From NCBI GenBank assembly GCA_934294965.1, contig CAKRAM010000064.1, positions 1-51,012 of the forward strand: a stretch of DNA of 51,012 bases, in the 5' to 3' direction. Numbering within the stretch: position 1 is the first letter of the stretch; each line of letters starts with the position of its first letter. This document shows positions 35,606 to 43,850 of this stretch, piece after piece. A program made the translations under genes and the position numbers. The DNA comes from an uncultured Clostridia bacterium (GTDB taxonomy: Bacteria; Bacillota; Clostridia; Christensenellales; CAG-314). The notes beneath the pieces were generated by a model. That model was not told where the DNA came from. It searched no databases and was given only the letters and a program-made list of their open reading frames with translations.

Positions 35606-36337
35606 ATGACAAAAGTAAAACTTACAATAGAATACGTAGGCACGGACTACTGCGGTTGGCAAAGTCAAATTAACGGCAACTCCGTGCAGGACAACGTGGA
35701 GCGCGCGCTGCAAAAGTACTTGGACGTGGATTTTGTTCGCATCTACGGCGCAGGGCGAACCGACGTGGGCGTTCACGCCGTGGGGCAAGTTGCGCATTTC
35801 GTGACGGATAAACAGGTTAATCCCTACAAATTGTGTTTGGGCGTAAACCTGTCTTTGCCGCAGTCGATTGCCGTAACTGCAGCCGAAATCGTTTCGGACG
35901 ACTTCGATGCAAGATTTTCGGCAATTTCCAAAACGTACTGTTACAGGATGTACGTTTCGCCCACTCGCAAGCCCACGCTGGACGTTAATCACTGTCAAAT
36001 CTACAAACCGCTTAATGTGGAAGCAATGCAACAAGCGGCGCAACTGCTTGTCGGCACGCACGATTTTGCGGCGTTTCAAAAAACAGGAAGCAACCTTAAG
36101 GGTACACTTCGTACGATAAACGAATTTTCGGTAACGCAATCCGGCTGCGAAATCGTCTGCAAGGTAAACGGCAACGCGTTTTTGTACAATCAAGTGCGCA
36201 TAATGTGCGGTCTTTTGGTGGAAGTGGGCAAAGGAAAGTTGACGCTTTGCGATGTCCAACAAATGCTTCAAGGCAAAAAGCATACTTTCAAAACGCTGCC
36301 ATCAAGGGGGCTTACGCTGGAAAAAATCTACTACTGA
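35606..36337 (+). CDS. truA: tRNA pseudouridine synthase A
   Basis: A 243-residue enzyme that makes pseudouridine at positions 38-40 of tRNA anticodon stems. The catalytic Asp lies in GAGRTDVGVHAVGQVAHF (Asp near 53); KTYCYRM, FAAFQKTGS and FLYNQVRIMCG are further TruA blocks. The length is normal. It lies 134 bases after ecfT, the same order as in many Firmicutes, so it is probably cotranscribed. Confidence 0.95.
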   Translation: MTKVKLTIEYVGTDYCGWQSQINGNSVQDNVERALQKYLDVDFVRIYGAGRTDVGVHAVGQVAHFVTDKQVNPYKLCLGVNLSLPQSIAVTAAEIVSDDFDARFSAISKTYCYRMYVSPTRKPTLDVNHCQIYKPLNVEAMQQAAQLLVGTHDFAAFQKTGSNLKGTLRTINEFSVTQSGCEIVCKVNGNAFLYNQVRIMCGLLVEVGKGKLTLCDVQQMLQGKKHTFKTLPSRGLTLEKIYY

Positions 36338-36522
36338 CGGCAAATGCGGCTGCTTGGTTGGCACTAATCAAAACAAAACTGCAGCCAATTTGTTTATAGT
36401 TTTGTAACTCAAAAGGCTTACGGCAAACGCTTTGTTTGCCTGCAAATGCAAACGTAATGCGCGCGCCAAGTGCCTCATTTGCGGCAAGAGGCGGCAACCA
36501 ACCACGTCGACGAGGTGTTAAT

Positions 36523-36933
36523 GTGAAAAAAGAATTCATATTTCCGATGACTGCGATGGCAGCCTTCACGATAATAATAATTGTTTCGGCAGTGCTGTTC
36601 GGCACGTCGTATGCAATGGACGGCAACTTGGACGCCGTGTTTTGCTACCGAATGGTGTGCTTGGGCGTGCTTATAGCCTCTTTACTTTTTGGTATATGTA
36701 TATCGCTGTTTTTCCTGTTTGAGAAAAACAGAAGAAACGACTACTTTTTTATGCTCAGTAGCACAATACTAAGCGTTTTCACTTGGGCAATTTGTTTGGC
36801 GCTCTTGCCGATAATCATCGTTTTGGCGTTGATTTTGCAAATTTACAGCAAAGCACGGCTAAAAAAGATACAAAAAAAGCAAGCCGAGGCAAGACAAAAA
36901 GCGCAAGCCGCTCAAAACAGCACAAAACAGTAA
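36523..36933 (+). CDS. Small membrane protein, unrecognised
   Basis: A 136-residue protein predicted from GTG 36523, with GAGGTG five bases before it; no ATG fits and the longer frame from 36436 is not protein-like at its start. It has three or four hydrophobic helices (about 5-30, 42-68, 76-110), then a strongly basic, Lys/Gln/Ala-rich tail of about 28 residues that is probably cytoplasmic. No family is recognised. It sits between truA and a terminator. Confidence 0.7.
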   Translation: MKKEFIFPMTAMAAFTIIIIVSAVLFGTSYAMDGNLDAVFCYRMVCLGVLIASLLFGICISLFFLFEKNRRNDYFFMLSSTILSVFTWAICLALLPIIIVLALILQIYSKARLKKIQKKQAEARQKAQAAQNSTKQ

Positions 36934-36939
36934 AAATCG

Positions 36940-37000
36940 AAAGTCAATCGAACGCAAGGCTGCCAAAACTAATAGCCGAATGGCGATTGACTTTATTTTT
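36940..37000 (+). terminator. Terminator after the small membrane protein gene
   Basis: An 11-bp perfect stem, AAAGTCAATCG (36940-36950) with CGATTGACTTT (36984-36994), has a 33-base loop and then ATTTTTTG. The right arm overlaps the -35 box of the next promoter. Confidence 0.7.
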
Positions 37001-37015
37001 TGTTTGTGGCATAAT
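36987..37015 (+). promoter_or_regulatory. Promoter of the 37.1-kb lipoprotein gene
   Basis: TTGACT (36987-36992), 17-base spacer, CATAAT (37010-37015). The -35 hexamer lies inside the right arm of the terminator stem. Confidence 0.65.
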
Positions 37016-37102
37016 ATGCATAGGTACAGGCATGCGCCAAAATAAATGGTGCAAGTATGCGCTTAAATAAATATTGTAATCAACAAGGAGGAAAAACACC
37101 GT

Positions 37103-39061
37103 ATGAAAAAATTATTTACGGCACTTACGGCATGTTTACTTGTGTTTGTTATGTTGTTCACTTTCATTGCTTGCGAGCAAACTCCGGACGGCACGACTTG
37201 CACGGATATTTGTCCGATTTGTAACAAATGCCAAAATCCCGACTGTAAAGAGCATTCCGAAAAATGCGCCGGACACGGCAACAACTACGACACTACAAAA
37301 ACCCCGATGCAAAACCTTGCGGAAAACGTAAGCAGCGAATCGGTCAGCAAAAGTTTGGAAAAATTCGTCCTTACTCTCAAAGATGTGGAAGGTACTAACG
37401 AAAACTCCACCGAAAAGGACGTAATTTCAATAAGCGGATTGGAAATTGCGGTAAGCGACGGTCAAATAAAAGCCTCTCTTACGGATTTCGTCAAGGAATC
37501 GTACGACAAAACCGGCACAACCGGTCCCGTTCTTTCGTCCAGAAGAAAGGTCAACATCAAGGCGGCTTCCGAAGGCGGCAAATTGTATGCGGACGCAACC
37601 ACGTCGGAAACTAATCGCAGCGGCGAAGAAGAAACACTCAAAACAAAAGCCATTTTGAACTTTTCCGAAGCAATCCAATATATCGGCGATTACCTCAAAA
37701 ATCAAAACCCCGGACTGTATGCGGAATTTGTCGGCACTGTTTTGCCCGCGATTAAAAACATTCAAGTGGACGACGCTCATGCAAAATCCACATTGGAACT
37801 TTTGGACAAAATTTGTGCGGAAGTTACCTACAACGAAGGTACCTACACCGTAACCGTCAGCACGGCAAAACTTCACGCGTTCAACAAGCAACTTTCCGAA
37901 ATGAAAATCGACAGAATTTTGGACGAATATTTCGGAAAAGGCACTTACGACAAACTTGCCGACTTTATCGATGCAATCCCCACCTTCACGGTAGGTCAAG
38001 CGGTGGATCTGCTTGCTAAAAACGGCGTAACTCTTTCCGACCTCTACCAAGTTGCAACCAAAGTTGCCACGGCAATCGGCATGGAACTTCCGATGACCGA
38101 AGAACAATTTACGAAAACGGTAGAAGGCCTAAAAGAACAAACTCTCGTCAAAACGATTTGTGATTTGCTCGGCAACGAAATGGTAACTGTCGACACGATC
38201 ACCGCCGGTTTGGGACAAGTGAAATCCGTTTTGGAAACCAGCACCGTTTACGAAGCGATTGCAGCGGTTTACGGACTTATCAAGCCCGACGCTTCCACCG
38301 ATGCCGCTACGCTTGCAAAACAAATGTTTGAAAGTGTGGAAAAAGTCATCGACGAAATCGCAAAGTTCGAGTTTGCTCTCAAACTCAAATCAAACGGCGA
38401 ATTTATTTCCGCTCACTTTGCGGTTAAGCAATACACTCAAACTAAAACCGACACTCAAACGTCTACCATAAGTTTCACTTTGGACGTGGCGTTCGGCGCG
38501 GCAACTTCCGTGGACTACGCGGACGTTATCACCGACGGAAAAGCGCACGACCTTTCCGGCAAAATCGACGAAATTGCCCAAAATGTAATTTCCACCGACA
38601 CACTCAAGTGCGAAGTTAAAGACGGCAAAGTTATCTTCACCGAAGTGGGAACAAGCCAAAACAACGTAACCGTGGGCGACAAAACCTATTCGCTTGTCAT
38701 CACGGGAACAACTGCTTACACAATCCCCGGTAAATTTGTGTTTTCTTCCTACGTAGGAGCGGAAGGTGTTGAAGGCGCAGAATACTCCGCCATGTTTTTG
38801 GCTCAAAGACAATGCTCCTACACCTATAAAGTGGAAGAAATCGTTGACAACGTAGCAACCGAAGTTACAGACAAGACAATAGTCGATGCAGTCGTAGCGC
38901 AATACGAACTGAACAACCAAAGCACCGACTTTGACATTTCTCAAATCCTTGTAGGATTCGGCTTCCAAGATTTGTGCCTCGTTTCCGTAAGGACGGATAT
39001 CGACGCCGAAGGCAAGTATACCAACGTTCAATTTTCTTGCGAAGTGGAACTTTCTCGCTAA
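37103..39061 (+). CDS. Large lipoprotein with Cys-rich motif, function unknown
   Basis: A 652-residue protein after AAGGAGG. A lipoprotein signal ends at Cys24 (FIAC). Residues 32-59 hold a Cys-rich motif, CTDICPICNKCQNPDC followed by KCAGH, that closely resembles the two copies in the lipoprotein at 7941. The rest is a long helical and beta-mixed region rich in Lys, Asp and Thr with no catalytic motif I recognise; KTIC, LDVAFG and late beta strands suggest a globular extracellular protein. It forms a single-gene unit with its own promoter and terminator. It is a surface protein of unknown role. Confidence 0.8.
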   Translation: MKKLFTALTACLLVFVMLFTFIACEQTPDGTTCTDICPICNKCQNPDCKEHSEKCAGHGNNYDTTKTPMQNLAENVSSESVSKSLEKFVLTLKDVEGTNENSTEKDVISISGLEIAVSDGQIKASLTDFVKESYDKTGTTGPVLSSRRKVNIKAASEGGKLYADATTSETNRSGEEETLKTKAILNFSEAIQYIGDYLKNQNPGLYAEFVGTVLPAIKNIQVDDAHAKSTLELLDKICAEVTYNEGTYTVTVSTAKLHAFNKQLSEMKIDRILDEYFGKGTYDKLADFIDAIPTFTVGQAVDLLAKNGVTLSDLYQVATKVATAIGMELPMTEEQFTKTVEGLKEQTLVKTICDLLGNEMVTVDTITAGLGQVKSVLETSTVYEAIAAVYGLIKPDASTDAATLAKQMFESVEKVIDEIAKFEFALKLKSNGEFISAHFAVKQYTQTKTDTQTSTISFTLDVAFGAATSVDYADVITDGKAHDLSGKIDEIAQNVISTDTLKCEVKDGKVIFTEVGTSQNNVTVGDKTYSLVITGTTAYTIPGKFVFSSYVGAEGVEGAEYSAMFLAQRQCSYTYKVEEIVDNVATEVTDKTIVDAVVAQYELNNQSTDFDISQILVGFGFQDLCLVSVRTDIDAEGKYTNVQFSCEVELSR

Positions 39062-39094
39062 CAAAAATAGGTTTGGCATACACCAAGTCAATTC

Positions 39095-39128
39095 AAAACC
39101 CCGTTCGAGTTTTTCGAGCGGGGTTTTT
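39095..39128 (+). terminator. Terminator of the 37.1-kb lipoprotein gene
   Basis: Stem AAAACCCCG (39095-39103) with CGGGGTTTT (39119-39127), extended inward by TCGA pairs, then TTTTTG. Stable and well placed 34 bases after the stop. Confidence 0.85.
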
Positions 39129-39195
39129 GTTGCCAAAAGTTTGCCGCTTGCCTGAACGAAATAAATATTGCCGCAAAATATTCAAATATTGTTGA

Positions 39196-39225
39196 TTGTG
39201 CGGCTAGGATGTAGTAAAATATAAT
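39196..39225 (+). promoter_or_regulatory. Promoter of a candidate small RNA
   Basis: TTGTGC (39196-39201), 18 bases, TATAAT (39220-39225). It is not followed by a coding start with a binding site, but by sequence able to form a long closed structure. Confidence 0.5.
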
Positions 39226-39227
39226 TG

Positions 39228-39440
39228 TCCTCGTACCCGGCGTCCTCACATTATGCGTCAACTACGTTTCATAAAAGGGGATCGCGTCAAAAAGCCGATT
39301 TCAGGTTACTACATTTTTTGCGAAAAACAAAAGGCACAGCCTCGGTAAAAGAATGTAAGCGATTTGCAGATCACCCACCTGTATTTTTCAGGTTGAACCT
39401 TATTGAGCGTCGGGAGTCGGGGATTTTTTATTTTTATTTT
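39228..39440 (+). ncRNA. Candidate structured RNA, 6S-RNA-like
   Basis: About 200 gene-free bases start at a good promoter and end in a T-rich run. The 5' end (TCCTCG and CCCGGCGT, 39228-39243) can pair with the 3' end (GCGTCGGG and CGGGGA, 39407-39423), closing the whole molecule. An inner stem (ATCGC 39291-39295 with GCGAT 39359-39363) and CCGA with TCGG leave a large central bubble. A small hairpin, ACCTG-CAGGT (39377-39392), lies in the 3' side of the bubble. This rod with central bubble is the layout of 6S RNA, which binds RNA polymerase. Pairing was done by eye; identity is uncertain. Confidence 0.35.
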
Positions 39441-39531
39441 CAAGCGTGTTGTCCAAACAATACAGTTTGCACTGTTTTGTACCTCGTGTATTTTTATTTT
39501 CGACTTTTTTCGACGAAAACCTACAAAAATC

Positions 39532-39560
39532 TTGTATTGCGATGTCGTTGATGATATAAT
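39532..39560 (+). promoter_or_regulatory. Extended -10 promoter of the comEA operon
   Basis: TTGTAT (39532-39537), 17-base spacer, TATAAT (39555-39560) with TG at 39552-39553. It lies 30 bases before comEA. Confidence 0.8.
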
Positions 39561-39589
39561 CGATTGTAGTTCAAATGAGGAGAGTTTGT

Positions 39590-40096
39590 ATGAAAAATCG
39601 GTTGATTTTGTTGCTTTTGGCATTATCGTTTGTGTTTTGCGGCTGCAATTTGTCGCCCGAACAGGACAAAACGCACACCGATTCTTCGTCCAAAACTTTT
39701 CGCGTATATGTTTGCGGAGCGGTGGAAAACGAAGGCTACGTGACCGTTGCCGAGGGCGCGGACGTCAACTCTGCAATCGCGATTGCTCGTCTAGCCGAGC
39801 GCGGACTGCTTCCGACCTACGGCAGTCAACTTGTTGTTGCCGATTGCGTGGTTATCGTAAGTTTTTCCGACAAGGCAGGCAAGGTTTGCTATCCCGTCAA
39901 CTGCAACGGAATAGCTGTCGCCAACAAATTGCCCTGCCAAGGAGTGGAGCAAAACGCCGTTGATGCCGTTGCGGACTACGTTGCCGCTCACGGCACTATA
40001 CGCAACAAAACTCAACTTAAACAAGCATTGGGAGAATTGTATTCCTCTAACTATTTCAAGTTCTACGTGGCGGAGGCGGACTATGAGGCGGATTAA
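39590..40096 (+). CDS. comEA: ComEA-like DNA-binding lipoprotein
   Basis: A 168-residue protein starting at ATG 39590 behind GAGGAGAG. It has a short lipoprotein-like signal ending at Cys19 (FCGC). A SLBB-type domain (VYVCGAVENEGYVTVAEG) follows, then a helical segment where ComEA normally has its helix-hairpin-helix DNA-binding motif (about 120-160; KTQLKQALGELYSS). The helical part is only a weak match to the canonical motif. ComEA captures DNA outside the membrane for transformation. It overlaps comEC by 14 bases, which strongly supports the assignment. Confidence 0.75.
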   Translation: MKNRLILLLLALSFVFCGCNLSPEQDKTHTDSSSKTFRVYVCGAVENEGYVTVAEGADVNSAIAIARLAERGLLPTYGSQLVVADCVVIVSFSDKAGKVCYPVNCNGIAVANKLPCQGVEQNAVDAVADYVAAHGTIRNKTQLKQALGELYSSNYFKFYVAEADYEAD

Positions 40097-42221
40097 CGTT
40101 CGCGTTCCGCTGCTGCTTGCGTTTGGACTGATTTTCGGTATTTTGTCGGCTCGGTATATCGTTCGCGCCGATTGGTGGCTTTTTGCATTGTTTTTGTCGG
40201 CAGTTGCCGTATTTATGATTTGGTTTTTGTCAAAAAAATATTCCGTAAAAAGCATTTTGATTGTAGTGGCGGCATTTGTTGTAGGCGTTTGTTTAACTTT
40301 GCTTGCGTGTCTAGCGCCGTATCAAAACGAAATTATAGCAAGGCGTTGCGCCGTCACGGGCAGGGTTACCGACTACGGCCGCAACGGCGAGCCTACCAAC
40401 GTGCTTATTTTGGACGATTGCACGATAGACGGACAAAAAGTCGGCGGAAAAATCAGGTTCGTTTCTTACGACGGAACGCAATTTCAAACGGGCGACAGGC
40501 TTTCGTTTACGGCTACCGTAAACACAGTTTACTTAGTGCGCGGCAACTACGTGGACGTAAGAAGTCAGCGTAGCGGCGAAAAGTATCGCGCAACCGATGC
40601 GGCGGGCATGGTCGTTTCGGCAGGCAAAGCCGATGCGGACGAGGCAGTGCGCAAGTATGTTTTCGATCGCGCGCAAAAGTATATTCCAAATAACGCCAAC
40701 GTTGTGTATGCGCTACTTTGCGGCGACCGAACCCCGCTGGACGAAAACACGACGGAAAGTTACCGTCAGGCTGGCATTTTGCACTTGCTCGCGGTAAGCG
40801 GTTTACACGTCGGCGTTCTTGCCGCCGTCATTATGTTTATCGTCAAAAGGTTTCGGTTGCACCCGGCAATCGAACTTGTCATAGTGCTTGTTCCGCTGGT
40901 GTTGTACGCCTGGATATGCGGCTTTACCTCTTCGGTGGTGCGCGCAGTGGCGATGCTTGTGTGCGTCTACGTTGCCAAAGTGCTTTACGGCAAAGCCGAT
41001 TTACTTTCTTCTTTGTGCATTGCGGCAACTTTCATTTTGCTGTTGAAGCCCTTGCAGTTGTTCGACGCAGGCTTTTGCCTTTCGTTTTTGTCGGTGTTCG
41101 GTATTGCCTGTTTGATGCCTACTGTGGGTAGGTTCGTTCGGCGCAAAAAATTCGGCAAATTTGCAACTTTTGCGATAACGTCCCTTTGCACGTCGGTTGC
41201 GTGTACCGTTGCCACGGCGTTCGAGCTTGCCAACATAGGCGGAGCAGTGCCACTGCTTGGGGCAATTGTCAACTTGGTTGCCGTTCCTCTTGTGTGGATA
41301 GTGTTCGTTTTGGGACTGGGCGGAATGCTTCCGTGGGTTTTCGGATATTTGCTCACCGCAAGCGATTGGCTGTTGACCGCGCTCGGCAAAATTGCCGATT
41401 ACGTTTCGGCAATTCCGTTTTCGTCGGTAAACTTTGCCGCCGGCGGGCTTGCAGTTGCTATTTGTGCGGTGTTGCTGTTCGTTTTGGGCGGATACGTGTA
41501 CTTTGGCAAAAAGGGCAAAGTTATTATTGTGGGCGTTCTTTCCGCATTGTTGGTTTTGGATTGCGTACTTGCGTACATTCCGCAAAAAACATCTAACGAG
41601 GCTTACGTGTATTGCGCCTACAACGATACCGCCGTGCTTGTTACCGATGACGGCGGCAATGCAACTCTCGTAAGTAACTTTTGCGACGAATACGCATTGG
41701 GATACGCCGAGGAAAAACTGCAAAAATCGGATATTTCCCACTGTCAATTGGTCTTTTCGGATTTTTCCAAATGCAATTTCAATTTACTGCAAGCTTTTTG
41801 CGATAAGATTGATGTAGATAAGGCGTACGTTGCCAATCACGCAACCAACGCAAAAGTCGAAAAACTGTTTGCCAAGCAAAAAATTCCGCTTGTCTATTTG
41901 CCGGCAAACGAGCGTGTGTCGTTCGGGCAAATAAGTATTCAGGCGTTATACGACGGCGGACTTGCAGCAATGGTCGTCGACGTGGACGGGCTGACTTTGT
42001 GTTTATCCCTTCGCAACGAAAAGGCGGCTGTCGGCTACTGGACAAATCGCACGGATATCGACGTTTTTGTATCAAACAGCGCGGTAAGCAAATTTTGCGC
42101 AACCGGCAAGCCGGTGCTTTCGCAAAGTCAAACCAACGAAAGGCTCAATTACGGCGCAAACAAGTACGGAAACTTTACAATATCGCGTAAGTATGATAAA
42201 ATTATCGTTGGTTTTGTTTGA
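40083..42221 (+). CDS. comEC: ComEC/Rec2-type DNA-uptake channel protein
   Basis: A 712-residue membrane protein from ATG 40083. It shows the N-terminal OB-like external segment (about 85-190), the competence domain starting with ALLCGDRTPLDE and HLLAVSGLHVGVLAA, and many membrane helices to about residue 500. The C-terminal part matches the position of the metallo-beta-lactamase-like domain of ComEC. That part is degenerate: I see no HxHxDH motif, so nuclease function is doubtful. It should form the channel for single-stranded DNA. Confidence 0.88.
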   Translation: MRRINVRVPLLLAFGLIFGILSARYIVRADWWLFALFLSAVAVFMIWFLSKKYSVKSILIVVAAFVVGVCLTLLACLAPYQNEIIARRCAVTGRVTDYGRNGEPTNVLILDDCTIDGQKVGGKIRFVSYDGTQFQTGDRLSFTATVNTVYLVRGNYVDVRSQRSGEKYRATDAAGMVVSAGKADADEAVRKYVFDRAQKYIPNNANVVYALLCGDRTPLDENTTESYRQAGILHLLAVSGLHVGVLAAVIMFIVKRFRLHPAIELVIVLVPLVLYAWICGFTSSVVRAVAMLVCVYVAKVLYGKADLLSSLCIAATFILLLKPLQLFDAGFCLSFLSVFGIACLMPTVGRFVRRKKFGKFATFAITSLCTSVACTVATAFELANIGGAVPLLGAIVNLVAVPLVWIVFVLGLGGMLPWVFGYLLTASDWLLTALGKIADYVSAIPFSSVNFAAGGLAVAICAVLLFVLGGYVYFGKKGKVIIVGVLSALLVLDCVLAYIPQKTSNEAYVYCAYNDTAVLVTDDGGNATLVSNFCDEYALGYAEEKLQKSDISHCQLVFSDFSKCNFNLLQAFCDKIDVDKAYVANHATNAKVEKLFAKQKIPLVYLPANERVSFGQISIQALYDGGLAAMVVDVDGLTLCLSLRNEKAAVGYWTNRTDIDVFVSNSAVSKFCATGKPVLSQSQTNERLNYGANKYGNFTISRKYDKIIVGFV

Positions 42222-42282
42222 TGGTCGGCTTTTTTGTCGGCAAGGTGCAAACAAACGCCGAATTTTTGTTGTGAGGTGCGTT

Positions 42283-43233
42283 GTGATAGGCTTTTTGGAC
42301 GTCAAGGGAAAACTTGGTAGCGGCGAAGTTAAAGCGTTGTGTTTGTTTGGCAACGATCGCTGGGTTATCCGTCGCACCGTGCAAAACGTCCGCGCGTTCT
42401 ATTCGGCAACCGACGAGTTTTCCGCCGACGTGCTGACTCAACCGACGGTGGGCGACATAGAGGCTGCATGCTTAACTCCGTCGATGTTTTGCCCTACAAA
42501 AGTCGTCGTAGTGCAGGATTTCGTGCTTGCCTCGGGCAACAAAGGCGAGGAAGCCAAAAACAAACTTTCGCGTTTGATTTCCGCTTGCGACGGAACGTAT
42601 TTTTTGATAATAATTGCCGACGACTACAAGCCGTTTGCCTCTCTCGGCGCGGAAATTGTGGATTGCAACCGTCAGGACAAGGCGATTGTCATCAAGTGGA
42701 TTGTGGCAACCTGCAGGAGGGCGGGCATCGAAGTGGACCGTCTTTCTGCGGATAAACTGGCAACCTATTGTTTGTGCGATATGGCGCGTGTGGAAAGCGA
42801 AACGCAAAAGCTTATCGATTTTGGCAAGTTCGACATCGACTCGGTGGAAAGTATGGTAACCAAAGACGCCGAGTACGCCGTTTTCGATTTGTCCGACGCA
42901 ATATCTTCCAAAAACGCCGCAAAGGCATTGGATATCTACAAAACGTTGCGCAGCGGAGGCGAAGAGGCAAGGTTTTTGTTTTCGCTGTTGTACGGAACGT
43001 ATCGACGGATGTACTACGTAAAAACTTCGGATTTTTCCTCGGAAGAAATTGCCAAATTTTTGGGCGTAAAGCCGGGCGCGGTTCGCTTTGCCAAGGAAAC
43101 CGCCGCAAAATATAAGCCGATGCAGCTTAAACGCGCATTGGATTGCTTCGGCGTTGCCGAGCAAAAACTAAAAGCGTTCGTCAACGACGACGAAGTGCTT
43201 ACGATGTTGATATTGCAACTGACTGCAATTTAG
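42283..43233 (+). CDS. holA: DNA polymerase III delta subunit
   Basis: A 316-residue protein, a clamp-loader subunit that opens the sliding clamp. The start is likely GTG 42283, where GAGGTG lies five bases upstream; the frame extends to an ATG at 42193 inside comEC. Typical HolA features are the N-terminal LFGNDRWVI strand-loop, KVVVVQDFVLASG, a collar region with LLYGTYRRMYYVK, and the end helix with LTMLILQL. Position just after comEC is the classic Firmicute arrangement. Confidence 0.88.
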   Translation: MIGFLDVKGKLGSGEVKALCLFGNDRWVIRRTVQNVRAFYSATDEFSADVLTQPTVGDIEAACLTPSMFCPTKVVVVQDFVLASGNKGEEAKNKLSRLISACDGTYFLIIIADDYKPFASLGAEIVDCNRQDKAIVIKWIVATCRRAGIEVDRLSADKLATYCLCDMARVESETQKLIDFGKFDIDSVESMVTKDAEYAVFDLSDAISSKNAAKALDIYKTLRSGGEEARFLFSLLYGTYRRMYYVKTSDFSSEEIAKFLGVKPGAVRFAKETAAKYKPMQLKRALDCFGVAEQKLKAFVNDDEVLTMLILQLTAI

Positions 43234-43283
43234 TCGGCAGTTGCGCACAAGTTTGTGTGTTCTGCACACGTAGAGGTGTTCTT

Positions 43284-43850
43284 TTGTTAAATAAACTTCG
43301 CAAAAATTTTATATCGGCGGATATCATCGTGCGCGTTATGCTGGTGTTGTGCTACGCGTTTGCGTCTTGGCGCATGGTGTATCAAACGCTGTTGTATTCG
43401 CAGTTTAGCGACTTTGCCGTAATTCAAGGTTCGTCGGCAGTGCTTGTTGCGGTGCTTTCCGCGTTGATTTACGGCGTCTTGGTGCAGTTTATCGCAACGT
43501 GGGTAAGCAGTGTGTTCGTAAACGTTTCCGGATTTGCTTTGCCTAGGGCGGAATACGGATTTTGGGTAAAACTGTTCGTTGCGGCGTACTATTTTGTTTT
43601 GGGCTGTTTGGACATAATCAATTTGTTCACGCCCGTTGCCATCGTTTGGCTGTCCACCGTAGTGTCGTTCATAGTGTTTACGGCTTGCAGCGCAGGCTTC
43701 TATTTCGTAACGAAAAAAGTCTACTTCAATTCCGAAAATGCAGCAAGATATTTTTGTAAAGTCAGCATTGTTTACGTAATCTTTGCCGTGTTGGAAATTG
43801 TGAGCGGCATTTCCCGCGTGGTTGTTCTTTCTTCGGGAGGTGCGCTATGA
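43284..43850 (+). CDS. Multi-span membrane protein, unrecognised
   Basis: A 188-residue protein, probably starting at TTG 43284 behind AGAGGTG; the longer frame from 43143 overlaps holA and is not protein-like. About five hydrophobic helices are visible (near 15-33, 42-70, 90-108, 112-137, 160-180), with short loops. No family is recognised. It shares ATGA with the following M28 peptidase gene, so the two are translationally coupled and may act together in the membrane. Confidence 0.7.
   Translation: MLNKLRKNFISADIIVRVMLVLCYAFASWRMVYQTLLYSQFSDFAVIQGSSAVLVAVLSALIYGVLVQFIATWVSSVFVNVSGFALPRAEYGFWVKLFVAAYYFVLGCLDIINLFTPVAIVWLSTVVSFIVFTACSAGFYFVTKKVYFNSENAARYFCKVSIVYVIFAVLEIVSGISRVVVLSSGGAL

Noticed and set aside
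39225..39551. A 108-codon plus frame beginning with TTG at the candidate small-RNA promoter
   Set aside because: No ribosome binding site, odd composition (Phe, Tyr, Cys runs), and the sequence is better explained as structured RNA.
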